DNA of 50,996 nucleotides, from the NCBI RefSeq assembly GCF_001039355.2, contig NW_019773730.1, positions 4,712 to 55,707 on the forward strand. The letters run 5' to 3'. The stretch comes from Lingula anatina (taxonomy: Eukaryota; Brachiopoda; Lingulata; Lingulida; Lingulidae). This document shows, piece by piece, positions 32,603 through 44,500 of this stretch (position 1 is the stretch's first letter; every line of letters starts with the position of its first letter). The notes below the pieces were generated by a model. The model searched no databases. It saw nothing but the letters and a program-made list of their open reading frames with translations, and was not told the DNA's origin. A program made the translations under genes and the position numbers.

Positions 32603-35600
32603 CTGTAAAAGTGAGAATTTATTTTACCCAAACTGAAAACTTAACGTACTTATTTATCCTACATTAGGCCTAGATTCTACCTTTTGATGGTGACATATAA
32701 ACCTTTTACGTTCAAGTATTTTAATAGCATATATGAACCTTATATATATAATAACTTAGATCGATTCTCATATATCCTTCAACATTCAGTTGTATTTGCA
32801 TTATACGTGTTAATTTTTTTGTTGTATTTTAAAATAAATTATGAATACTATTATTATTATCATTATGACTGCATAAACAAATGGTGATCTACGCCACTTG
32901 CAACCAGCCACTTGCAACCACAGTTTTAAAAACTGCAATTTTGTAGAAAACATAGCATTTTTGTTTAGATCTTGATAACGGTCGAGCTAAAACTTCTTAA
33001 CAAACAAAGGCCCGAAAGAAGACGTGAAGCGACTGCGGTCATGGGCATCGTGTAAAATTTTAACTCCTCTCCATTTTACTTAAACGAAAAAGAGTAACAT
33101 GACACTGAAGAGTAACGTAATGTTTTATGTCGCGTCACTACAACTTCACTATAACTAATATAAAATTGATCTAAGTGACGTGTAAGGTTCCTACGGGCCA
33201 TCGAACAGTAAAAGCTACCTGTATCGCCAATCTTGACACCGGTAATGGGGAGATCGGCTCTGTTGGTTACCAGCCCGGAGTCTTCTCGCCAAGTCTCGTC
33301 ATTCTTGTCACAATGGCATTTCAAGTTGTCCACGCAAGATCCGGTCATGCCGCACTCGCACATACCACTACCCGGGGAGGCACCAGACCAATAGTTGGCC
33401 ATCTCCAGTGACCGGGTAAGCCAGTACGTTAGGGTCATATTCTTCTCGGGGTGGTGAATGGCTGCTCCGAAACATTGCCACGAGAGGTATTGCTGGCAGT
33501 TCTGTGAAACGTCGACAAGTTTTGCCACTTGCTGCACAGAGGCTTTGTTGTAGGTAACATAACGGAATCCCTCTCCAGCACCTTCGAACCCTTGGATGTG
33601 GTTCTCACCTTCATTGTCATGACCTAACGAGATACAGTTACGAAATGGTTATACCTTGCAATTTTTTCGTCTAATTGTAAATATTTTACTCATTGTATAA
33701 TGGCAGCATTTTATGGCAATATTACAGCAAAATGTCAGAATTCTAACATTCAATCATCTAAACATTCCTATCTATATGCAGGACCCAAAATAAATACCAA
33801 ACGAAAATAATTAGTTGCTATTTAAACTTTGAACTGCCATCAAAATATATTTCAATTGCAATAAATGGGGACGCCTGGCGGACTCCAATCGTGTCCTTTG
33901 CTTCCATGCATTCTTACCTATGACCGTGTAAGATGCATCTTCTGTCAGGTTGCAGAACACCGGGAACTGTTCCAGCGGGCCGTCTGGGCCGTCGGGGTCC
34001 ACAAAAGTTTCTGTGCTTTCAGAGAGACCACGTTTCTTCCACTGGTCACACGAAATAGCTGTTGTAAGAAACAGAAAACACGATACAAGGTAAGCAACTC
34101 GTTAGTACCGTTGGAATGGACAGGAAGGGTAATAAGCGCTCACGGTTTCCTGGATGCATATTACATGTATGTCCGAGCGTTATACCTAAAGGACCTTTAC
34201 TTGGAGAAATTTCCAAACTTAAAACGTATCAGTGTCGTGAATATACCAGACTTTACCCGTAAATTGAAAATAATTATTAGATAAAAATTAATTAGATAAA
34301 CATTAATAACGTGCCTGGTTCACAAGGGAAAACGTTGCACTTGATGTGGATGACCGGGTTGCCTTCACACTTGTTGTAAATGGTACAGCTCCTGGTTTTA
34401 TACCGAACTCCTACCCCGCATGTTTTGCTGCATTGGCTCCAAGAACTCCACGAAGTCCATTCTGGAACTGTAACAAGTACATATAGAAATACAAACAGGA
34501 AGTGTGGAATTGGCACACGTGGTAATAATTTAAATGTGCACAATCTTAAACTTTAAACTACTGTGCATGCTTACAGGGAATCATACAAACATGTGAAGAG
34601 AGAAACTACATATACTTTGTTCTGACCGTTGATTTATGACATCATACAGCATATCACTACAACACAACACGTCTAGCTGTAAAATTGAAAACATAAAAAA
34701 AATTACAAAGGTACTGTAGAATAATCAAAAACACTAGTAAATCAAAAAGTAAAATTTTACGAAACCATTTTGTCTAAAACTTAAGTCATTTTCGGTATTG
34801 CAAGTGTGACATTACTTGGAACATTCTTATATTGAAAGTAAGAACTTACGGTATCCTTACTTACGGTATTAGAAGTGTGACATTTTAAAGAATGTTTTTG
34901 AACTGAACTTAAGAACATTTACGGTATTAGGTTAAACAAAGGTTAGTTCTTACAATAAGTGGTGTCAGCGGCTAAAATGTGCGGAGAAGTATACTGAAAT
35001 ACGTGCTTCAGATACGCTTTGACCTGAAAACGAGAACTAACAAAAAGTTCGCTGACACTGACCCTCCTAAACGATATCACTTTACACATAAACGCTAACA
35101 GAATTAGTTCGTGTTCAACTAAAAAGCTGTCTTGCGATCAAATATAGTGTTTTAAAATACAATTACAAATGGTTACCCGTTATAATACAATGAAATACAC
35201 CAGGCAAAGCATAGTGAAGCTTTGAGTGAAAAGACATGGGACTAATTCACAACATGAAATTACCCTAATTAAATCTGCATCGTTACTGAATACTGAACGC
35301 TTTAAATTTTTTAAAAAACCATAATTAACACTAAAAAATTGATTTAAAAACCTATAATCAAAATAAAATGCTTACTTTAACACCTACAGTAAATGGAGAA
35401 CGGAGTGTATCGTGTACTGAATGTGGAACATGCTATGCACATCTAGTAGAGGTTCCAGGCCAATGAGACCTGGCCAACACCCATCACTAGATTGAAACCA
35501 CCACTACCCGTCATACAATAATTTGGCCCCAAAACGGTGAGTTCAATGGGACTGACAAAGCGAGAGGAGCTATAAATCTATAGTTTATTTTGCATTATCC

Positions 35601-38600
35601 TGGAAACAACTTTAAAGATATTTAAAAATACAAAAGAAAGTGACAAGTACTTTCAGCACATACCGTAGCATGATTCTGCAGTATACACTGGTTCTTATAG
35701 TATTTAATACTAATATTGGTGCCATCAGGAAGGCGTTACATCCAAGGTGGCAGAACTCCCAAGTCGAACGTACGTTTAGTATAGAGAGATAATTCTAGCA
35801 TTTTGTCTTTTTTTTCACACAATATACACTCAAAATAGTTTGTGCATATACATATCTTGGCTTTCATCGTCCCAAATGCACCCATAAATTAAAGCACAGG
35901 TGCTGTACTCAATACTGATTTCAGTTAGTCATCCGATGCACATGATGTGTAATTACTCTGTGTAATAACAGTTAACAATGTTTCAGTTATACCAATTCTG
36001 TGTGAAACCACTTGAAGTTCATTGTAAAAACTTTTAAATTGCTCTTTACAATTTCCACACATGCATACGTTCTGCGTTGGTTTTAGTTCGAATATATAAA
36101 ACATGACGGTTCCAGAGAATAAATAAGAAGGCTGCCCTCCCTGCGCCTGGGTCCTAAATATGGAACGTTTACAGGCCTACCCAACTACCAGACTCGGCAC
36201 ATAAGGATCCCGAATTAACCGGTATATCGCACCACACTACCCGTTTTCAAGGTGTGTGTCAGATCGCATTTCGGAGTATCATACCCCAGAGCAAATTTTG
36301 TACTTTAGAGTACTCTATTTTATTGTCTCTATGGGGTATATAGGCACTTTACGACATTCGGTTTGAATGTTTTAACCACTTTTGATAGGTATTGTATTAG
36401 ATTAATGTGGCAGTCTAAGGTTGTTCTAGGTGGTTTTCAAATTTATGCACCCGGTTTTAAAATCATATAGCGATTTTACGACAATCGTTTACTATCCAAT
36501 CAAGGTGACAGCCGAGCGTGGGCTCATCCTGTCGGTGTTCTGACTGATACTCCGAAATGCGATCTGACACACACCTTGAAAACAGGTAGTGTGGTCCGAT
36601 ATACCGGTTAATTCAGGATCCTTATGTGCCGAGTCTGGTAGTTGGGTAGGCCTGGTTTACATACTCTTGCCATACCAAATAACGTTTTGCCTAAGCACAT
36701 TTTACACCGTACCGTGCTCTTTAGAAACAACGCAGCACAAAGTAATGTTAATTTGATGACACTTACTTGGACACGGTTGTTCGTTGCAGAGTTCCATCTC
36801 CCCCCATGTCCCTTGACAGTCATCTCCTCCATGAAAAGGTCCCACACAGGTCCGATTTCTTGTCCTCGTCCCGCCGGCACAAGTTACATTACAGTTGCTC
36901 CAGTTTTCCCATTCAGTGAAATATCCATGTACTTGTTGGCAAAACATATCAAAGATTTATTTGCTTTATTCATGATTCAAGCTTGTATGTGACTAAACGT
37001 GTTGAATTAGTCGGATGGCAGTCATTGTAATTGATACCAAAGAAACATATATAATGTAGACCTATAGTATTAGACTTGAAATCGTTGACAAAGTAATTAA
37101 TGAGGTAGTTGAAGGAAAATTTAATAGTCGTAGTTGTTACAGTGTCATAAATGTAAAATGAGTATTCTTACTTGGGCAAGGGTGTTCATTGCATGTTTCT
37201 CTTTCCGTTGCGGCGCCCTGGCAGGGAAGACCGCCATGCATTGGTGGTTGACAAGTGCGGGTCCGAACGATATGTCCTCCCCCACAACTGACCTGGCACT
37301 GACTCCATGGTGACCACTCGGTATAAAACCCATCCACTGAAATATTATTGACGAGTGAGTGAGTTAGTGACTTATCGATTATAGAGATTGAAGAGGGAAA
37401 GGATTCTGAAAGATCTACCTAACATGTAAAGCAGGTTGTTGGTAACACTATTCGCCACTTGGGAAAGACAGTAAGCAGTAGTGCATAAGCCGGTTGCAAT
37501 TGTTCATTTAATAAGTGGCAGTGAAAATAGGTAAAATGTGTGTTTTGTCGTTTGACAGCTGTCAGGAGTTAAGTGGTTTATTTTTATAAATATTTCGGTC
37601 CACTAGGCCTATTTATTCAATTAATTCAATATTGAAAATGTACCTGGACAGGGCAGATCACTGCAACCTTTTGTCTCGCGTAATTCGCCTCGACAAGATT
37701 TGCCGCCATATTTTGGTTCTACACACGTGCGATTTCTCTCCTGTGAACCACCACCACACGTCACATTACATTCTGTCCATTCCGACCACTGAGTGAGGTG
37801 ACCATCAACTGAAAACATGCGGGATCACTGTACATATCAGGGGTAATGTGTCTTTGAAACTTTTAATCTAAAACATGAACTTCTCGTTATGTTCTAAAAG
37901 GTAAGAAAAAGACGTTCCTCATTTATATAATTACTGTAAGCGTAAACAACCGCACACGTTCAAAAAGGCTAAAAAGAATTCATGGTTTTCTTTTCTGGTT
38001 CACATCTGATCTCATACAACAAAATTGTTAAAGTTTAAAGAGCAAAAGCGATGTTAAAGATACCGTCATTATAACGGCAAACGGCAAACGGCAAACTCTT
38101 TTTTAATATTAAGGTAGCTTTCTTATTCATTATTTAGTTTAAATATTAATCATTTTATATGATGATTTTTAATGTCTACCTGGGCAGTTTAGGATATTGC
38201 ACGATCTGTTTTCATGTACTTCGCCATGACAAGATTGGCCGCCATATTGAGGTTCTACACACGTGCGATTTCTCTCCTGTGAACCACCACCACACGTCAC
38301 ACTACATTCCGTCCATTCTAACCATTCAGTGAAGTAACCATTCACTGAAAACGTACAGTAATACTGTAAGTAAAAATTAGTTTATGACAATCTATAACAC
38401 GTCCTTGTTTATGCAAGCTGGTACTTAAATGGTCAGAAATTCGTTTGTTAGTTTAATACTTTCAGAGTGCACTTTACAAATACCTGCATACACGGCATAC
38501 GTAAATCACAAATTGCGATGATATATCAAGTGACCATTTGAAAAAACGATGGATAAGGGTTTAAAAAGATACATAGGCACACCATTTATTAAGAGGGGAT

Positions 38601-39438
38601 GTTAATCATGACGATGACTTGATTGCATTATTCATTTTAGATATTTGTTTATGCAAGTACACTTGCATGCCAAAGGTGTTATAGAACACAGATCTAAGTG
38701 ACTGGTAAAACTTAAAGGACTCAAACGACAGAGAAAAGAAAATATTGGCGAAAAGAACTAATCTACCTGGACAGGGTTGGTTATTGCAAGACTTGGGTTC
38801 GTACAAGGTACCATGGCAAGGTCGGCCGCCATATTGGGGTTCTACACACGTGCGGTTTCTCTCCTGTGAACCGCCACCGCATGATACATTGCATTCCGTC
38901 CATTGTAACCACTCAGTGAAGAACCCATCAACTGAAAATGCATTTGCTAAAGATAAAATGCATGCTTGTGGATTTGAAATGCGTGCACACGATGCGTCAA
39001 GTTGTGGTGCTTTTGGACACGCTACATGTACATTTGTTGGTTTATTTATCCTTTTATTGACAAAGAAAAGAGCGACATTCCAAACGGAAAAGGATACCCC
39101 TGGTAATATTTAAGATGTATACGCATTAACTTATCAAGAGGACGGGCAGAATCAATGTCCATTACAGGGTATTGCAGTTTGCTTTTGATTATGCTTTTAC
39201 AGAATTACTAAGGCCCCGGAATACCCNNNNNNNNNNNNNNNNNNNNNNNNNNNNNNNNNNNNNNNNNNNNNNNNNNNNNNNNNNNNNNNNNNNNNNNNNN
39301 NNNNNNNNNNNNNNNNNNNNNNNNNNNNNNNNNNNNNNNNNNNNNNNNNNNNNNNNNNNNNNNNNNNNNNNNNNNNNNNNNNNNNNNNNNNNNNNNNNNN
39401 NNNNNNNNNNNNNNNNNNNNNNNNNNNNNCCCCCCCCC

Positions 39439-39493
<55 letters not shown>

Positions 39494-41473
39494 ATGTTTA
39501 CTCCAACTTCATTCCCTTTCTCCCTGACAATTGTTTCTTATGGTATTCCTTTTGTTAAAAGCAAACGCATATGGGGGCTCACAAACTGTGGCGTTCCCAA
39601 TAGCGGATTGAAATGCAGATATTAAAAGTTTTGGGTTTAATTATTTCAGAGCTGTATAAGGTGTAACCAACCTTTAAAAGACGCCCTTTCATCCCTTCCC
39701 TTTCCACTAGAATTAACTTGCTATGCATCTTATTATTAATTGCTTTCAAGGCAAAAAATCCATAATCAAGCATTATTTGTTATGCTTTCATGTAATGTAC
39801 CTGGGCACTGTTGTTCGTTGCAAGATCTGTATTCGCGTAATTCGTTATGACAAGATTGGCCGCCATATTGAGGTTCTACACATGTGCGATTTCTCTCTTG
39901 TGAACCGCCACCACACGTCGCATTGCATTCCCTCCATTCCGACCACTGAGTGAGGAACCCATCAACTGTAAGTATTAATTTACGTGTGATCGTCTGCGCA
40001 GGCAGCATTTAGATATCGCTGCGTTTATTAAGACACTGCATTAGATACCACCCAAGGCCCGATCCTGCATTTTTTATTCTTTTTTTGCTTCTTGTCTATT
40101 TTTTTCTGTTTTCATTTAATTTAATATTTCATTTCTTTCTTTTTCCGTTAGCTGTTTGTGACATTAATTGTGACGTTTGTCATACGATATCCGAAGTAAA
40201 CTTATTAAAAAAAATACACCTGCGCTTTTGTGTATCTTCATAATCTTTTAAATCTTAACAATGTCTTTATTGTGAGCATTATCTTTAAGAATTATTACGG
40301 TGATAAATTAAAAAATAAAGCTTATCCTTTATTTAAGTGCATTTTAAAAGTCTACCTGGGCAGTTTCGGATATTGCACGATCTGTTTTCATGTAATTCGC
40401 CATGACAAGATTGGCCGCCATATTGAGGTTCTACACACGTGCGATTTCTCTCCTGTGAACCACCACCACACGTCACACTACATTCCGTCCATTCTAACCA
40501 TTGAGTGAGGTAACCATCAACTGGAAAATATCAACGGGATCATTTGAGGGATTTTTGTGGCACAAAAAGAAGTTTAAAGCTTTTGATGCTTTACTAACGA
40601 CATGAACTTTTTAAAAAATTCTTATAGATCACATTTGATACTTCTTTAAGAAAATAATTCTTTAAAAATGACTTCATGTGATCCATACATTTTCACGTTG
40701 GATGATGCATTGTCTTTGAGGAGGCATTGATAATTGCTCAGGGGTTGTAATATGCTTTGTATTGAGCACAGAGTTTGAATCCACAAAAATCCCACTAACG
40801 GTCTCTTTGATTTTTAGGATTGTACTGTTTGTGCAGGGTATCAATTCGTTATTCATCAGAATAGGCCATTGGTCTACACATGTAGCTAGAAATAAAGTCT
40901 CATGGAGTCTGTTTAACCATCGTGTCAAGACCATCAAAAAAGGCTGTGCAATGTGAAAAATATCCACTTAGTATTTTGAGTACAACAATCTACCAAAAGC
41001 ATATCAGACTAGATGTGTTTAATGTTAAATCCAGCGTGTATTGCAACCATTGGGTCCCACTGACTTTACCTGGGCAAGGTCGTGTATTACAGGGCTGCTC
41101 CTCTTCCCAAGGTCCCGTGCAGTTTCTGCCATTGTATCTAGGGCCGTCACATTCGCGGGATCGTCTCTGGCTACCACCACCACAGCTGGCACTACAAAAG
41201 CTCCAGGTAGACCAGTCCATGAAAACACCGTCCTCTGTGGTAAAGAAAAGGAGGCTGTCAATACATTCTATGACAGAAAAAGAGCGTGGATAACCAAGAC
41301 AAAATTAAGGACGGCCTGAATTTTGAGCAAATCGGATATTTTTCGCGCTCAATTTTTTCAAATGGACAAAAATAGAATAGGTATTAGTTTGATTTGAGCG
41401 AATGCGACCCCAAACTTAATGCTGTAGTTCTGCTCTTAGACTGCATATATACTGTTGATTTGATTTGTTGATT

Positions 41474-41515
<42 letters not shown>

Positions 41516-44500
41516 CACACCCCCCCACACACACACACACAAAGAGAGAGAGAGAGAGAGAGAGAGATAATATTTTACCCGGACAAGGATCTACATTGCA
41601 GTCTCTTCTTTCTTGTGACTCTCCCTCACAGAGTCCGACTGTAGCGTCACAGTTCCGGTACCGGATTTGATATCCCCCGTTACACATGGCGTCACAGGAG
41701 CCCCAAGTTGACCAAACTGTCCACATCCCTGGCGCTGTGAGTATTAAGTTCAGAATTTGTTAATCAATTAATGGAACCATTCTACAGCCGGATGTATATT
41801 TTGAAGCATGTAGTCTAGTATGTACCGGTATGTACACACACTGGACAAAAGAAGTGTCACCCCTACTGAGCCAATACTATGGGGGAGATAAATGACTGCG
41901 GAATGATATGCTCCTGGTATCATTTTATTAACATCAAATTTCACAAAAAATCACAAAATGAGAACAAAATATACATTCTACCAAAATATGCAGTTTCAAG
42001 TCCAAAATTAGTACTTAGTGGCATAGCCACGTGACCTAATAATAGGTGCCAGTCTACGAAGCAAGGTTTCATATAATTGTCTGATGCGTTCTGGGCTAAT
42101 GCTGGCCCAAGCATGAAACACTGAATATAACAGAGTTTCTCTGCTGGTTAGACGGGCATTTGTAAAAAGTTTTGACATATCGTTCCACACATTTTCTATT
42201 ATGTTTGCATCCGGACTCTGGGCAGGCCACATCACCCTGCGAATGTCCTGTTGGTCAAACCAATCATCAACTGCTCTGGGCCTGTGACAAGGAGCATTGT
42301 CATCCTGGTGAACAAATGGATAATTCCTGTCACCAAACATGTTAGTAATAGATGGTAGCAAGCCTGACTCCAAAACATCGATATATTTCTAGTGATTCAT
42401 GTTTCCATTAACCACTATCAATTCGCCCAAGCCATGGATGCTGATGCAGCCCCACACCATGATGAATATGCTGCTCCGGGTTCGAAAATTCAGTGCATGT
42501 GGTTCAAATGCTTTACCAGCAGTTTGCCAGCATAGTACCCGTCTGTCATCAGAGGTCAGACCAAAGCGACACTCATCAGAAAAAAATATATAGGACCAAT
42601 TGTCATGAACTGTCCAGTTCCAGATCCTGTTGACCCTAGTTTACTCTACGTTGCCTGTTTTGTAACGATATAAGAGGTTTCAGTCTTGCTACCCTGCTGT
42701 ACACTCTCTGAGCATGTAACCGACGCCTAGCAATTTTCACAGACACATTCTTATGTGTGAAATTGTTCCACTGTGTTGTCAACTGACAAGCAGTGTCGAA
42801 CTTTGACAACCTGGACATCAAAATCAGTCGTCGGTCTTCACGGCCAGTATTTTTTCTTGGACGACCCATCAGAGGCAATTTGTCTCTTGATCCAGTGTTT
42901 CTATACCGAGATCAGACCCTCTGCACGGTTCCGACTGAACAATTCAATTGTATCGATATTCTGACATTGCTTATATTCCGCCTCTTCAGGTTAATAACTT
43001 GCACCTATAACCGTTAGATAATTGCCTGTATCTTGCCATATTGGAGGAAGACAGGAATAACATTTGCTGTACATGTACAAGACCAACAATACAATTCCAT
43101 GGTATAGCGGTTTTATACTCATTAGTCACATTATAAGTAGACCAGGCATTATAAGCACCCAAGATCTGCCTACTTTTATTACTCTGAGTTAGGGGGTGAC
43201 ACTTCTTTTGTCCAGTATGTATGTATGTATGTATGGATGTATGTATTTTTTATATAAAAATAAAAAAAATTAAATTTCAGTGAAGTATGCGCAGTATAAA
43301 TGATGTAATAGGAAATGATGTTGTGGACATTATTAATACAAAAACGATCCTTTTCACATTATTAAAAATGATAAATTGTTTTATTATATCCTGCTCTTCG
43401 GACTCTATCCTTTTTAATTCTCGTCTTTAATTTTTGCAACGGCCTTTGGAGAACATGAATGTATTGGATTTAAGTTACCGGTACAGTGATAATTTTCATG
43501 AAAGGATCTATATATGAAATTGTATTGAAAAATTTCCGCTGAATATTTGCAGATTCATTTTACTACGTAGCGTCACGACCCCTCCCCATGTTTTACCCTA
43601 CCTGGGCAGGGCATTTCATTGCAATCACGAATTTCCTCGTCCAACCCATCACAGTCACGTCCGCCATGTTGACCTGGAATGCAGCGACGCCTGCGTCTCT
43701 GTTTCCCTCCACCGCAGGTCAAGTCACACCCTTGCCACTCCCCCCAATGTTCCCACACTCCATCCACTGAAAAAAAGAGCATCTGAACAGTATATCACTT
43801 CACAAATCTATGAAGATTTTTAAAATCAATTCCCGTTGCAATGTATTTTTACCTTTGATTACTACCGAATATTAAATAACATACAAAGCAGAAGAAGCAC
43901 ATGCTTTAAGAACCAATAATTAATTCGCCAGCTCTAATTACCAAATATTTCATAACATTCAAAGCAGGAGAAGCTCATAGTTAAAGAACCAGTAATAAGT
44001 GAAATAATTTTAAAAAAAGAAAAATATGGTGTGTACTGTCTTTTTCAGAGGACTGACATAATCAGTGGGAATAAGGCACGAAGTTTAAAGCAGTGCAGTT
44101 GATAAAGTGGAAGTCCATGCAGAGTCCAGAGGTACACCACAGAGAGGACATACAATTGAAGAGTCGGCTTATTCAGCAAGAGATTGACTGGAGAGAAGTA
44201 AGCAAATATCGGCATGTACTGTAGATTCAAAGAAGCACAACCATCTTGACCCCCTGTTCCTCTTTCGGCATCTGCAACAGATAAAGCCATTCCGTAAGAG
44301 GCAAGGTTGGAGAGCAAACTTGAGAATAAGAAAATGAAGTCATGGCGTCCAGTTGACGTCTACCTGGACATGGGTTCAACCCACAGTCCCTAATTTCTGT
44401 GGAGTTGCCATGGCAATGTATTCCACCAAACAGAGGCTGAGAGCATGCTCGCTCTCTGGTTTGATTCCCGCCTCCACAGGTAGCGCTGCATTCTGACCAT

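Noticed and set aside
33076-33218. Extension of exon B of the TSP gene to a stop
   Set aside because: The residues after GDTG do not match the module, while a CAG|GTAGCT donor and the 77-bp exon at 32526-32602 give the expected GKLICYG end.
36642-36992. 116-codon open frame on the + strand
   Set aside because: It overlaps TSP1 exon 16 in antisense and the transposon arm; no homology.
39172-39558. Open frame with poly-Lys across the second gap
   Set aside because: It comes from the N run plus poly-C and poly-A.
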